DNA from: SHZI01 sp041396045
GTDB taxonomy: Bacteria; Pseudomonadota; Gammaproteobacteria; Steroidobacterales; GCA-2729495
Length of the DNA: 64,000 nucleotides
NCBI GenBank assembly: GCA_041396045.1
Contig: JAWKZI010000006.1
Location: forward strand, 124,001 to 188,000
Direction of reading: 5' to 3'
Positions within the stretch are counted from its first letter, which is position 1, and every line of letters begins with the position of its first letter. The position numbers and the translations under genes were made by a program. A model generated the notes under the pieces. The model did not search any database and was not told the DNA's origin. It saw only the letters and a program-made list of their open reading frames with translations. Shown in pieces: positions 35,821-45,404 of the stretch.

Positions 35821-36954
35821 ATGGCGCAGAACGTACTTCTCGTTGGTGGCGGGCATGTCAATCTCCATGTGGCAGCGCACGCGCGCTCCCTGATAGCGGC
35901 CGGGGCGCGGGTGGTCCTCGTTGATCCAGGCGAGTTCTGGTATTCGGGGCTGGCCACGGGAATGCTGGGTGGCATGTTCGACGCTGTTGATGATCAGGTC
36001 GACTTGGGAGCACTGATCGGGCAGCACGGTGGCGAGTTCGTCAGACGCAGAGTCGAAAGTATCGATACACGCCAGCGCTGCGTTCATCTGGCCGGTGGCG
36101 CAGACCTTCCCTATGATTACCTGTCGCTCAATGTCGGCAGCGAGGTTGGCATGGCTGCAATCGACGGCGCTGTGAGTGATCCTGCTGTCTGGCCAGTCAA
36201 ACCAATCAGTAATCTCTGGCGCCTGCGCATTTGCCTGGAAGCACTGTTTCAGGCTGGCGAGTCACCGCGGATCGTTGTGGTCGGTGGCGGCCCTACCGGT
36301 ACGGAGATTGCGGCCAACATTGCCGCGCTGGCGGCACGTTTTGGTACCAGTGCACATGTCGGACTGGTCACTGCCGGCAGCGATCTGCTGGAGCAGGCAC
36401 CGGCCGGTGCCCGAAAATTGCTGGGCCGAAAGCTGATCACATGCGGCATCGGGATCCGCACCCGGACCCGCGTGGTGCGTCGCCTCCGCGAGTCGCTGCT
36501 CACCAAGGATGGCAGCAGCATTCCGGCAGACATCGTGGTTGTCGCAACCGGGCTGGATGCCAATTCACTGGTCCAGACCATGAACTTGCCGATCGACGGG
36601 CAGGGCGGGCTGCGCATCAACAGTCGTTTGCATTCGGTTGCGGACCGCCGGATATTTGCCGGTGGCGATGTGGCCGCCATCGATGGTTTCGATTTGCCGA
36701 AGCTGGGTGTATTCGGCGTGCGTCAGGCGCCGTACGTTCATGCCAACCTGCTGGCGAGCCTCACCGGTGAGCCACTCGTCGAATACCATCCGCAGAAGCG
36801 CTACCTCGCCATTCTCAATCTCGGCGATGGCACCGCGCTGTCTGTCTGGGGACCGTTCTGGTGGTATGGCCAATCCAGCATGTGGCTGAAGAACCGTATA
36901 GACCGCCGCTTTCTCGCCGGGTATCGCGCCACCCCGTTGAAACTTTCGCGTTAA
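35821..36954 (+). CDS. NAD(P)/FAD-dependent oxidoreductase, NDH-2/SelD-flavodomain-like
   Basis: The 377-residue flavoprotein has FAD-binding VLLVGGGHVNLHVAAHARSL (residues 4-23), a second dinucleotide motif VVVGGGPTGTEIAANIAAL (about 158-176), and the C-terminal FAD contact RIFAGGDVAAIDGF. This pattern occurs in type II NADH dehydrogenases and in the flavodomain fused to some SelD proteins. It has no clear membrane anchor beyond a possible amphipathic C-terminus. The likely role is electron transfer from NAD(P)H to a quinone or small acceptor. Gap to the DUF2141 gene is 22 bp. Confidence 0.85.
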   Translation: MAQNVLLVGGGHVNLHVAAHARSLIAAGARVVLVDPGEFWYSGLATGMLGGMFDAVDDQVDLGALIGQHGGEFVRRRVESIDTRQRCVHLAGGADLPYDYLSLNVGSEVGMAAIDGAVSDPAVWPVKPISNLWRLRICLEALFQAGESPRIVVVGGGPTGTEIAANIAALAARFGTSAHVGLVTAGSDLLEQAPAGARKLLGRKLITCGIGIRTRTRVVRRLRESLLTKDGSSIPADIVVVATGLDANSLVQTMNLPIDGQGGLRINSRLHSVADRRIFAGGDVAAIDGFDLPKLGVFGVRQAPYVHANLLASLTGEPLVEYHPQKRYLAILNLGDGTALSVWGPFWWYGQSSMWLKNRIDRRFLAGYRATPLKLSR

Positions 36955-36985
36955 GCTTCGCGCCACCGGGAGGATACGCTGTCGC

Positions 36986-38437
36986 ATGAACGAAACCGCC
37001 GCTCTTGACGTGTTGGCTGTACGTGCACTGGAAAGTGCCGACGTAGAGCGCCGCGTGTGGACCGACAGCGATCGTGAATGGGCGAGCCGCGCTGCAGCCG
37101 AGATTGTGGGCGACAGGGCTGAGGCGGAGACGTTCCTGGCCCGGCGCGCACGGCTGGTCATGGAAAAAGCTGATTGAGCGCAAGGACCAGATTCCTCGTG
37201 CAGTACGTGCCTGGCGCTGGCGGTCGTGGGTGGGCATCGTCATCGTGGCTGCGGCGTTCGTACTGGCGCCGCGGTTGATCACTTCGCCAGCAATCAACAG
37301 GTCAATATTCTGGCACCGCCGGTACTTGGATTGCTGGTGTGGAATCTTGTGGTCTACGTGAGTCTGGCTATCCGTGCCGTCATGCGGATGCGCCGGTCGG
37401 TTGGTATTGGTCCCGCAAGACGCACCGTGGTGTGGATGGGTGCAGCGGCCGGATTGTTTAGACGCCCGTCGAAGTCCGGAAACGCTATCCGGCGGGAGGT
37501 TCTGACCCGGTTTGCTCGCGACTGGACGGCGCTTACCGCGCCGCTGTATGCGGCACGCGCGGTACGTATCCTGCATCTGGCTGCGGCAGCCGTTGCGATT
37601 GGTGTAATCGCCGGACTCTATATGCGTGGCATCGCCTTCGAATATCGTGCCACCTGGCAGAGCACTTTCCTGGGTGCAGAAACAGTCAGGTCGATTGTTG
37701 CCATCGGTTACGCACCTGGATTGTGGCTGATGCGCATGCCAGTGCCGGACGTCAGTGAAATCGCCAGTCTGCAATTGCCTCCTGGCGAAAACGCGGCCCC
37801 CTGGTTGCACCTGATGGCCGCTACTTTGCTGCTGGTCGTGGTGGCGCCCCGGCTGGTGCTCGCGGTGGTGGCGGGCGTGAAGGAGTACTTCAAAGCCAGC
37901 AATCTGTCGGTGGTGATTACCCAACCGTATTTTCAGCGGGTTTTGCGCGGCTTTCACACCGGGCGTGCCCGGGTTGAGGTTCTGCCTTACAGCGTTGATC
38001 TGAGCACCGACGGTATTGCCAATCTGGAGGATCTGCTGGCCCGGGTGCTGGGTGGCAACGTCGAGCTGACATCACTGCCCGCGGCGCAATACGGTGACGA
38101 AGCGCCCGCAGCCGACAGCTGGGAGCCTGATGATACCGATCCGCTGGTCGTGCTCCATGATCTGACCGTGACGCCTGAGCAGGACGTTCACGGATCCTTT
38201 CTCGCTACGCTGGCGCAGAATGCGCTGTCGCGCCGCTTGATGGTCTTTGTTGACGAGAGCAGTTTCAGCGCGCGTATAGGCGCGCCGGAGCGACTGGCCA
38301 GGCGCCGTCAGCTCTGGACGGAATTTTGTGCCGAATACAACATGACGCCATTGTTCATCAATCTGGAATCGCCCGATCTGGTTGCGGCCGAGGAGAAGCT
38401 GGACGGCATACTTACTGCGACGGAATCCCGGCCATGA
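36986..38437 (+). CDS. DUF2868 membrane protein, two frameshifts
   Basis: The N-terminal piece MNETAALDVLAVRALESADV ends early at 37177. One A too many in an A5 run at about 37165 explains it: the corrected frame reads LVMEKLIERKDQIPRAVRAW. A missing G at about 37268 then restores AAVDHFASNQQVNILAPPVL, which leads into the long intact part to 38437. The full protein would be about 480 residues with four membrane helices and a cytosolic C-terminal domain, as expected for DUF2868. Its TGA overlaps the ATG of the DUF3482 gene, its usual partner. Function unknown. Confidence 0.8.
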
Positions 38438-39891
38438 CCACCGTCGCCGTGTCACTCATCTCGCACACCAATGCCGGCAAGACAACACTGGCACGTACCC
38501 TGCTGGGTCAGGATGTCGGCGAGGTGGACGACGCACCCCACGTAACGACCGAAAACACAGCGTATCCGTTGATTACTTCGCCGGAGGGCGATGTGTTGAT
38601 GCTCTGGGATACACCAGGCTTTGGCGACAGCAAACGACTGGCCAATCGCCTGGTCCAGCAGGACCGTCCCGTCGGCTGGTTTCTCTCGCAGGTGTGGGAT
38701 CGCTTCAGGGATCGAAGCTTCTGGCTGACGCAGATGGCGGTAAGCAATGTCCGCGAACACGCCGATGTTGTGCTCTATCTGGTTAACGCTTCCGAGTCAG
38801 CGGCCAACGCCGGTTATCTGCCCGCTGAAATGGCATTGCTTGAGTGGTTGGGCAAGCCGGTCATCGTGTTGCTGAATCAGGCTGGTGCAGCGCATTCCCT
38901 GGACAATGAGGCAGAGCACATCAGCGCCTGGCACGAAGCCTTGCGCCAGTACCCACAGGTGCACGATGTGCTGGCGCTGGATGCGTTCGCCCGCTGCTGG
39001 GTTCAGGAGCTCACCTTGTTCAGACGTCTGCGCACCGTGTTGCCGGCTGACAAGCAGTCTGCACTGGAGCGTCTCTCGGCAACCTGGGAGAGCGGCCAAT
39101 GGCTGCGCCTGGACAAGGCGATGGAAGCTTTGGCCATGCCAATTGCCAGGGCCGCCTGTACCCGCATCCCTGTTCCACCCCGGCCCTTGCTGCGCTGGGT
39201 GGGTGCGGCGATCGGCTTGAAACAGGACGACCCCAATGCAGGTGCGGGTGCTTCATCGCGTTTGCTGGCCAGTCAGCTGGAGAAAGAACAGCGCGCTTGT
39301 ACGAACCGCTTGCTGGCGATCTACGATCTGCACGGCGAGGCGTCAGAAGAGCTGGCCGAGTTGCTGGACAGCGATTTCATCAATGCAGCGCCGGTTGCTG
39401 AAGGGCGGGCGGCTGCCATCGGTGGCCTTGTATCGGGGGCCACGACCGGGCTGGCAGCGGATCTTGCGGCGGGCGGCCTGACCCTGGGCGGCGGCATGCT
39501 GGCTGGTGCTGTACTCGGTGCCGTTGCCGGCGCAGGGATTGCGCGCGGCGTTAATGTGGTTCGTGGAGAGACGGAGGCTAACGTTCGTTGGGGAGACGCT
39601 TTCCTCGATGGTCTGGTTCAATCCGCGCTGTTGCGCTATCTCGCAGTTGCACACTATGGCCGGGGTCGTGGCGACTGGCAGGACAGTGAATTTCCGCCGA
39701 TATGGCGATCATTGGCAGAGCGGGCAGTGGCGAAGCGGCAGGCCGCCCTGGCGGACATCTGGTCACTGCGCGAGCCTGGTTGTGAGTCATCCGCACTGGC
39801 GCCGCGTATTGCCGAAGAGTTGGGCCAAATGACGCGAACGATACTCAACAAGTTGTACCCGCACGTCCTGCCACAGCAAGATCCTGCTTGA
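38434..39891 (+). CDS. DUF3482 domain GTPase-like protein
   Basis: A 485-residue protein with a P-loop NTPase domain: SLISHTNAGKTTLARTLLG (Walker A with Ser in place of the first Gly), MLWDTPGFGD (G3) and VIVLLNQAG (G4-like, NQAG rather than NKxD). Residues about 320-380 hold a glycine-rich hydrophobic hairpin (GLAADLAAGGLTLGGGMLAG) typical of DUF3482, probably membrane-inserting. It is translationally coupled (ATGA) to DUF2868, the common arrangement, suggesting a two-protein membrane GTPase system of unknown role. The upstream in-frame extension into DUF2868 is rejected because of this coupling. Confidence 0.87.
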   Translation: MTTVAVSLISHTNAGKTTLARTLLGQDVGEVDDAPHVTTENTAYPLITSPEGDVLMLWDTPGFGDSKRLANRLVQQDRPVGWFLSQVWDRFRDRSFWLTQMAVSNVREHADVVLYLVNASESAANAGYLPAEMALLEWLGKPVIVLLNQAGAAHSLDNEAEHISAWHEALRQYPQVHDVLALDAFARCWVQELTLFRRLRTVLPADKQSALERLSATWESGQWLRLDKAMEALAMPIARAACTRIPVPPRPLLRWVGAAIGLKQDDPNAGAGASSRLLASQLEKEQRACTNRLLAIYDLHGEASEELAELLDSDFINAAPVAEGRAAAIGGLVSGATTGLAADLAAGGLTLGGGMLAGAVLGAVAGAGIARGVNVVRGETEANVRWGDAFLDGLVQSALLRYLAVAHYGRGRGDWQDSEFPPIWRSLAERAVAKRQAALADIWSLREPGCESSALAPRIAEELGQMTRTILNKLYPHVLPQQDPA

Positions 39892-39905
39892 GCCTGGTGG
39901 TTAAC

Positions 39906-40511
39906 CTAGTGGCTGGCAGTCTCCGTGCGGGGCGTGGAGGCCATTGCCGTTTGCAGGTGGCGGATCTTCCAGTCGCCACCAATACGACTTAGTACCGCCG
40001 TGCCTTTGCCGTGCATCGAAACCGGGTGCTTGCCACCGTCAAACTTGTCGCTGACCACGGTAACGTCCATCGCCCACGAGAATGTGGCGTAGGCGAGATC
40101 TCCGCTGGCGTAGGCTCGAATGTCACTCAGCCGGTAATTGGGCTTTTCGAACAGCTTCATTTCCGGCGCCATATGGTCGTAGTAGCTTTGCCAGCCGATG
40201 TTGACGTAGGTACCTTCGAAGAAGCTGAAGTCGTTGCCGGTTACCAGCAGCGGCTTGATCTTTGTCAGGTCATTGCTGGTCATCGCCGCGGCGTACCTTT
40301 GCAAGACGGCTACAGCTGCCTGCGCCTCCGGGCTCGAGATCGCGGGTGTGGCGGGGGTATGCGTCTCGCCCTCGTGGGAGAGTGCCATGCCGGATGCGCC
40401 GACCGTCAATAGCAGGCCCAGCACCGCCTGCCCCAGGACTGATGACGAGAGAGCCTGAGTCTTTTCCACACTCACTTTTCGATTTGGCATTGCTGATTTT
40501 TCCATTTGCAT
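39906..40511 (-). CDS. SnoaL/DUF4440-like exported protein
   Basis: About 200 residues, with a signal-type helix VLGQAVLGLLLTVGASGMAL and, after the SHEGETHT linker, an NTF2-like fold: VAVLQRYAAAMTSNDLTKIK, FFEGTYVNIGWQSYYDHMAP, YATFSWAMDVTV, and RIGGDWKIRHLQTAMAS. These are small-ligand or nuclear-transport-factor-2-like domains without known function. The histidine-containing SHEGETHTPA segment may bind metal. Start uncertain: ATG 40541, 40511 or 40490. Confidence 0.78.
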   Translation of the reverse strand: MQMEKSAMPNRKVSVEKTQALSSSVLGQAVLGLLLTVGASGMALSHEGETHTPATPAISSPEAQAAVAVLQRYAAAMTSNDLTKIKPLLVTGNDFSFFEGTYVNIGWQSYYDHMAPEMKLFEKPNYRLSDIRAYASGDLAYATFSWAMDVTVVSDKFDGGKHPVSMHGKGTAVLSRIGGDWKIRHLQTAMASTPRTETASH

Positions 40512-40617
40512 TGAGGGGTTGTTCGTCGGCTGAACCGGCATGACGGTAGACTATCGCACATGGTGCGGATTTGACCATGACTGCGAAATTATTCCTGACG
40601 CCCTGGAGCGCCGACTG

Positions 40618-41364
40618 ATGGCCAGTACTGATTCCCTTCTGCCTGAGTCCTCCATTTCCGGCCTGATTCCCACGATGAACAATATGGGGTGGATGACCGA
40701 GACCCTGGATCCGTATTCGCAGGCGTTCGTGGAATATGCCGCCAGCATTGATGGTGAGAGTCTGGATATAGGCTGTGCCTACGGTGTTGCAACCCTGCCG
40801 GCGCTTGCCGCCGGTGCCCGCATTGCGGGTTGCGATATCGATGCACGCCACCTCGAGATCCTGGCTCGCCGGGTTCCGGAACGCGACAGGGCACGCTTTC
40901 GCAGCCAGCCTGGTGCCATGCCGGATGTTGATTTTCCGTCCGGTGCTTTCGGCGCCATTCTTTGTGCGCGTGCGCTGCATTTTCTGAAAGGCGCTGACAT
41001 TGAGCGCACCGTGCGGAAGATGTACAACTGGTGCGTGCCTGGTGGCCGGATTTTTCTGATCGCGGATAGTCCCTATGTGGGACCGTGGTGGGTGCGGTCT
41101 GACGAGTATGAGCGCCGCAAGCGGGAGGGTTGTCCGTGGCCTGGTTTTGTTCAGGACTACGGTACATTGCTGCCCGAAGGCGTCGATCGATCGCTACACC
41201 CGTCGTTCATACATCCGCTCGACCCGGACATTCTGCAACGCGTGGTCAAGCAGGCTGGTTTCAAGGTGATCGAGGCCGCATTTCTGCACAGCGCCGGACT
41301 TCGTCAAACAGCAAGAGCCCACGCGGGCGTGATTGCCGGGAAGCCGCCGCTGCAATTAGATTAA
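40618..41364 (+). CDS. Class I SAM-dependent methyltransferase
   Basis: A 248-residue protein from ATG 40618 (GGAG at 40605-40608). The SAM loop is LDIGCAYGVATLPALAAG (motif I), followed by IAGCDIDARHLEIL (acidic residue for ribose), and FGAILCARALHFLKGADIER, CVPGGRIFLIADSPYVG. It is of the Methyltransf_11/23 kind; the substrate is unknown. A start at 40540 adds 26 residues without the SAM motif. Downstream cbpA begins 44 bp later; a shared transcript is possible. Confidence 0.85.
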   Translation: MASTDSLLPESSISGLIPTMNNMGWMTETLDPYSQAFVEYAASIDGESLDIGCAYGVATLPALAAGARIAGCDIDARHLEILARRVPERDRARFRSQPGAMPDVDFPSGAFGAILCARALHFLKGADIERTVRKMYNWCVPGGRIFLIADSPYVGPWWVRSDEYERRKREGCPWPGFVQDYGTLLPEGVDRSLHPSFIHPLDPDILQRVVKQAGFKVIEAAFLHSAGLRQTARAHAGVIAGKPPLQLD

Positions 41365-41408
41365 GTCGACTACAGACCTGAACAGCCAGCCATAAGGACG
41401 ACGCAGCG

Positions 41409-42404
41409 TTGAATTACTACGAGATTCTGGGAATCAAACCTGGCGCCAGTCCGGATGAGATCAAGCGCGCCTACCGCAAGCTGGCCCGTAAATATCATCC
41501 GGACGTCAGCAAGGCCGGCGATGCCGAGGCGCGCTTCAAGGAAGTGGGCGAGGCCTATGCCGTGTTGAAGGATCCGGAGTTGCGCGCAGCCTACGACGAC
41601 AGCGGGTTTCGACCGGAAGCCGCTCGTGGCAATCAGGGCCCACCGCCGGGTGGGGGACGTGGTCCCCGGGGGCGCGCCTCAGGCTTTGGCGCCGGTCAGG
41701 GTTTTCAGCCGCCACCGGACTGGGCCACGGGATTCGAATTCAGTGGCCGTGATTTCGGCACTGGCGCTGGTGTAGACGAGCGGGATTTTCTGGATGCGAT
41801 ACTCCGCGCGCGGCAGGAGGCCTCGCGGCGCGCGCCAGGCCAGGATCATCACGCACGGGTTACGATCGATCTGGCCGACGCGTACCGCGGCGCACGACGC
41901 AGCATCTCGCTACGCCGGCCGGTGCTGGACGATCAGGGTAATGTGACCATGCAGGACCGTCAGCTGGATGTGAGCATTCCAAAGGGCGTTCTGCCCGGAC
42001 AGCATCTGCGGCTTGCCGGGCAGGGTGCGCCGTCGCCCGGCGAGGGTCCGCCCGGAGATCTGTTTCTGGAAATTGCCTTCAATCCCGATCCTGTATTCCG
42101 GACTGAACGTCGCGATGTGTATTTCGATCTGCCGGTTGCGCCCTGGGAAGCGGCTCTGGGCGTTTCGCTGACGGTTCCCACGCCGGAAAACGCAGTACAG
42201 CTCAAAGTACCGCCAAACTCGGCGAACGGTCAGAAGCTGCGTCTGAAGGGCCGCGGCATCCCGGGCAAACCACCTGGCGATCTCTATGGCGTGGTGAAGA
42301 TCGTTCTCCCGCCTGCCGACACGGAAAAGGCACGCAACGCCTACCAGGCCATGGGCGAGGCCTTTGATTTCAACCCACGGCAAAAGCTGCCGGGGTTTGG
42401 TTGA
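41409..42404 (+). CDS. cbpA: DnaJ-class co-chaperone CbpA
   Basis: From TTG 41409 the product begins (M)NYYEILGIKPGASPDEIKRA, with the J-domain HPD in YHPDVSKAGD (about residues 32-41). A Gly-rich linker (PPPGGGRGPRGRASGFGAGQ) follows, then two C-terminal substrate-binding beta domains (DAYRGARRSISLR, SIPKGVLPGQHLRLAGQG, PNSANGQKLRLKGRGIPGKP). There is no zinc-finger domain, so it is CbpA (type II DnaJ) rather than DnaJ. It stimulates DnaK ATPase. No ATG is available in frame. cbpM, its inhibitor, follows 22 bp downstream. Confidence 0.93.
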   Translation: MNYYEILGIKPGASPDEIKRAYRKLARKYHPDVSKAGDAEARFKEVGEAYAVLKDPELRAAYDDSGFRPEAARGNQGPPPGGGRGPRGRASGFGAGQGFQPPPDWATGFEFSGRDFGTGAGVDERDFLDAILRARQEASRRAPGQDHHARVTIDLADAYRGARRSISLRRPVLDDQGNVTMQDRQLDVSIPKGVLPGQHLRLAGQGAPSPGEGPPGDLFLEIAFNPDPVFRTERRDVYFDLPVAPWEAALGVSLTVPTPENAVQLKVPPNSANGQKLRLKGRGIPGKPPGDLYGVVKIVLPPADTEKARNAYQAMGEAFDFNPRQKLPGFG

Positions 42405-42426
42405 CGCAAATAAAAGGTAGCTAGCG

Positions 42427-42756
42427 ATGAGCAACGTCAGCGTTACGTATGTGGAAGGCATTGTGGTAGAGGATGAAGTGCAGCTGACGCTGGTTGAGCT
42501 GTGCCAGGCTTGTCACGCCGAACCGGAACTGGTGCTGGCCTGGGTTGAGCAGGGCGTACTGGAACCTCTGGCACCATCTGCCGCCCAGGCGCCGCACGAT
42601 TGGCGATTCGCCGGTAATGCATTGCGCCGGGCACGCGTAGCGCGGCATCTGTCCCGCGATCTGGAGGTGAATCCAGCCGGCGTCGCGCTGGCGCTGGAAT
42701 TGCTGGGTGAAATCACTGAGCTGCGCGCACGCCTGCAATCTGTCGAATCATTGTGA
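42427..42756 (+). CDS. cbpM: CbpA modulator CbpM
   Basis: A 109-residue protein with LTLVELCQACHAEPELVLAW and WVEQGVLEPLA (MerR-like helix-turn start), WRFAGNALRRARVARHLSRD and a C-terminal helix LELLGEITELRARLQSVE. CbpM binds the J-domain of CbpA and inhibits it; the cbpA-cbpM order matches E. coli. The stop overlaps the GTG of tadA (GTGA, 42753-42756). Confidence 0.92.
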   Translation: MSNVSVTYVEGIVVEDEVQLTLVELCQACHAEPELVLAWVEQGVLEPLAPSAAQAPHDWRFAGNALRRARVARHLSRDLEVNPAGVALALELLGEITELRARLQSVESL

Positions 42757-43238
42757 CAGCGACTTCCGCCGACGACACCGCCAGTACGCCGGACGATCAG
42801 GCGGGCATGCGACGCGCACTCGACCTTGCCCGTCATGCCGAAGCGGCTGGCGAGGTGCCGGTGGGTGCGGTGTTAATGCTCGATGGCGTGGTGATCGGCG
42901 AAGGATGGAACCGGCCGATCGGCAGTTGCGATCCCAGCGCCCATGCAGAAATGGAAGCGCTGCGGGCCGGCGCCCGACAACTGGGTAACTATCGACTGAA
43001 CGGGGCTACGCTGTACGTGACGATGGAGCCATGCCCGATGTGTGCCGGCGCCATGATTCACGCAAGGATTGCCCGACTGGTTTATGGCACAGCAGACTTG
43101 CGGGCCGGTGCAGCGGGCACGGTCATCGATGTGCTTGGCGGGCCTGCCGCCAATCACCGGGTCGCAGTGACCCCCGGCGTCCTGGCCGACGACTGCCGCA
43201 ACCTGCTCCAGACCTTTTTCCGCGTCCGACGTACCTGA
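42753..43238 (+). CDS. tadA: tRNA-specific adenosine deaminase TadA
   Basis: A 161-residue deaminase with zinc and catalytic motif SAHAEMEAL (HAE, about residue 64), and PCPMCAGAMIHARI (PCxxC, about residue 93), closing with the TadA C-terminus GVLADDCRNLLQTFFRVRR. It converts adenosine to inosine at the wobble position of tRNA-Arg(ACG). Start GTG 42753 overlaps the cbpM stop. The first 20 residues (MTATSADDTASTPDDQAGMR) are variable; the later Met about residue 19 is an alternative start. Confidence 0.95.
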   Translation: MTATSADDTASTPDDQAGMRRALDLARHAEAAGEVPVGAVLMLDGVVIGEGWNRPIGSCDPSAHAEMEALRAGARQLGNYRLNGATLYVTMEPCPMCAGAMIHARIARLVYGTADLRAGAAGTVIDVLGGPAANHRVAVTPGVLADDCRNLLQTFFRVRRT

Positions 43239-43303
43239 CCCCGCCGCCAGGGAGGCTGAACTGTGGCGCGGGTCTTGTTCCGTGTGGCCCGACGAGCCTA
43301 TAG

Positions 43304-43319
43304 TTGACCTATACGTCAA
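43304..43319. promoter_or_regulatory. LiuR-type operator/promoter for the liu operon
   Basis: TTGACC-TATA-CGTCAA is an almost perfect dyad (one mismatched pair) 25 bp ahead of the liuR start. It overlaps a plausible -35 (TTGACC). MerR-family regulators bind dyads between the promoter elements; the sequence also resembles the TTGACGT...ACGTCAA type of sites known for LiuR. This suggests that the regulator controls its own operon. Confidence 0.6.
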
Positions 43320-43343
43320 GTACCGCTCAAGGAGTCCGGCTGC

Positions 43344-43763
43344 ATGTCAGGTGTTAGCTACTCGATCCGGCAACTCTCTCGCGACTTCGAGGTCACGCTG
43401 CGGACATTGCGCTTCTACGAGGCCAAGGGCTTGTTGGCGCCCACCCGGCGTGGCACTACACGCCTGTATTCCGACCGCGATCGCACCCGCCTGCGCCTGA
43501 CCTTGCGGGGCACCCGGCTGGGCTTTTCACTGGAAGAGTGCCGCGAGATTATTGATCTCTACGACCCTGGAAATGACCGGGGACAGAAAGGCGGTGCCCG
43601 GCAGCTTCTGCGTTTATGCGACAAGATCCGGGAGCACCGCATGGAGTTGCTGCAGAAGTTGCGGGACATCGAAGCCACGCTGGTGAGCATGGGGGAGGTT
43701 GAGGCGCAGTGCCTGGCCGAGCTCCTCAAGATTGACCTGAACGTAAAGCGATCGTCACGATGA
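43344..43763 (+). CDS. liuR: MerR family regulator LiuR
   Basis: A 139-residue protein with MerR DNA-binding helices SIRQLSRDFEVTLRTLRFYE and KGLLAPTRRGTTRLYSDRDR, a wing with LRGTRLGFSLEECREIIDLY and a C-terminal coiled coil (RLCDKIREHRMELLQKLRDI). Lacks metal-binding cysteines in the effector loop; LiuR members sense branched acyl-CoA-related metabolites. In Proteobacteria LiuR leads the leucine/isovalerate degradation operon, as here. The ATGA overlap with liuA (43760-43763) couples translation. Confidence 0.9.
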   Translation: MSGVSYSIRQLSRDFEVTLRTLRFYEAKGLLAPTRRGTTRLYSDRDRTRLRLTLRGTRLGFSLEECREIIDLYDPGNDRGQKGGARQLLRLCDKIREHRMELLQKLRDIEATLVSMGEVEAQCLAELLKIDLNVKRSSR

Positions 43764-44928
43764 GCAGGGCACTTCCGGACTCTGTGGCCGCCAGCCTTGG
43801 CGACGAGGCCTTGCTGTTACGTGACACCGTGCGGGAGTTCGCTACCCGGGAGGTGGCGCCGCTCGCCGCGAGCATCGATGAGAACAATACGTTTCCTGCC
43901 GGGCTGTGGCAGCGCATGGGTGCCATCGGCCTGCTGGGCATCACGGTCGAACCCGGGTACGGCGGCGCGGGACTGGGTTATCTGGAGCACGTACTGGCGA
44001 TGGAGGAAATCAGTCGTGCCTCGGCTTCCGTCGGGTTGAGTTATGGCGCCCACTCCAATCTGTGCGTCAACCAGTTGAGCCGCAACGGCAACCCGGCCCA
44101 GAAGCAGCGCTATCTGCCGGCACTGGTCAGTGGCGAATCCGTTGGCGCCTTGGCCATGAGTGAGGCGGGTTCGGGTTCAGATGTGGTCAGTCTGGCGCTG
44201 CGTGCTGAAGCCAGTGGCGACAGTTTCGTTCTAAACGGTACAAAGATGTGGATTACCAATGGCCCGGATGCCGATGTGCTGATTGTTTACGGACGCACCG
44301 GCGCGCAGGCGGGCGCCCGGGGGATCACCGCCTTTCTGGTTGAGAAGGGCATGCCGGGGTTCAGTACGGCGCAGAAGCTCGACAAGCTCGGCATGCGCGG
44401 CTCCAATACCTGCGAACTGGTGTTCCGCGATTGTGTGGTGCCGGCCGCGAACGTGCTTGGTGAACTGAACGAAGGCGTGCGGGTCCTGATGAGCGGCCTC
44501 GACTATGAGCGCATCGTTCTGGCCGGTGGGCCGCTAGGCATCATGCAGGCCTGTCTGGATGTGGTGCTGCCCTATGTGCACGAACGCCGGCAGTTCGGTC
44601 AGCCCATTGGCGAGTTTCAGTTGATCAAGCGAAGCTCGCCGACATGTACACCACACTTAACGCCTGCCGGGCCTATGTATGCCGTCGCGCGGGCGGCAGA
44701 TGCCGGACAGACGACGCGCCAGGATGCGGCCGGCGCCATACTGTTTGCAGCTGAACAGGCGACACTGATGGCGCTGGACGCCATCCAGATTCTGGGGGGC
44801 AATGGCTATATCAATGACTATCCCACCGGGCGCTCGCTGCGCGACGCGAAGCTCTACGAAATGGTGCCGGCACATCCGAAATTCGCCGCCTGCTGATCGG
44901 CCGCGAACTGTACAACGCTACAGTCTGA
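43760..44928 (+). CDS. liuA: Isovaleryl-CoA dehydrogenase LiuA, with small indels
   Basis: The protein has acyl-CoA dehydrogenase motifs: AMSEAGSGSDVVSLALRAEA, KMWITNGPDADVLIVYGRTG, LDYERIVLAGGPLGIMQACL with the catalytic Glu region typical of IVD, and DAIQILGGNGYINDYPTGR. Between about 44630 and 44678 the frame is wrong for about 17 residues; the alternative frame there reads KLADMYTTLNACRAYV, as expected. At about 44862 one more base is missing: the raw frame ends PAHPKFAAC at 44896, while the family ending GTSEIRRLLIGRELYNATV continues to TGA 44926-44928. The enzyme oxidises isovaleryl-CoA to 3-methylcrotonyl-CoA with FAD/ETF. Confidence 0.9.
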
Positions 44929-44948
44929 ACTTATCCGGGAACAACGCC

Positions 44949-45404
44949 ATGGCCGGTCGATACTTCGAGGAATTCCAGGTTGGGCAGACCTTCGCCCACG
45001 ACATCCATCGCACCGTCACCGAGACCGACAATCTGCTGCTGACGGCGCTGACCCACAACCCGGCCGCGTTGCACCTGGATGCAGAGTATTGCCGGGATAC
45101 CGAGTTCGGCCAGGTGCTGGTCAACAGCTGCTTTACGCTGAGCCTGATGGTTGGCATTTCTGTGCACGACACCACCCACCGCACCGCCATCGCCAATCTG
45201 GGTTGGGACGAAATCGTCTTTCCGCGACCGGTCTTCATCGGCGACACCCTGCACATCACAACTGAAGTACAGGCAGTCCGCGCGAGCCGGTCGCGACCCA
45301 ATGCCGGTATCGTGACCTTCATTCACCGGGCCTTCAACCAGCGCAACGAGGAAGTCGCCAGTTGCAAGCGCCAGGCCTTGATGCTGAAGAAGCCTGTGCC
45401 ATGA
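44949..45404 (+). CDS. MaoC-type enoyl-CoA hydratase
   Basis: A 151-residue hot-dog-fold protein: MAGRYFEEFQVGQTFAHDIH, TVTETDNLLLTALTHNPAAL with the catalytic Asp/His region (D..L...LTHNPAALH), and VFPRPVFIGDTLHITTEVQA. It fits MaoC hydratases acting on branched or dicarboxyl CoA esters. It lies between liuA and the citE-like gene and overlaps the latter by ATGA. In the M. tuberculosis Rv2498c-Rv2502c cluster a MaoC protein (Rv2499c) has the same position. Here it could hydrate 3-methylglutaconyl-CoA in place of LiuC. That is inference. Confidence 0.88.
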   Translation: MAGRYFEEFQVGQTFAHDIHRTVTETDNLLLTALTHNPAALHLDAEYCRDTEFGQVLVNSCFTLSLMVGISVHDTTHRTAIANLGWDEIVFPRPVFIGDTLHITTEVQAVRASRSRPNAGIVTFIHRAFNQRNEEVASCKRQALMLKKPVP

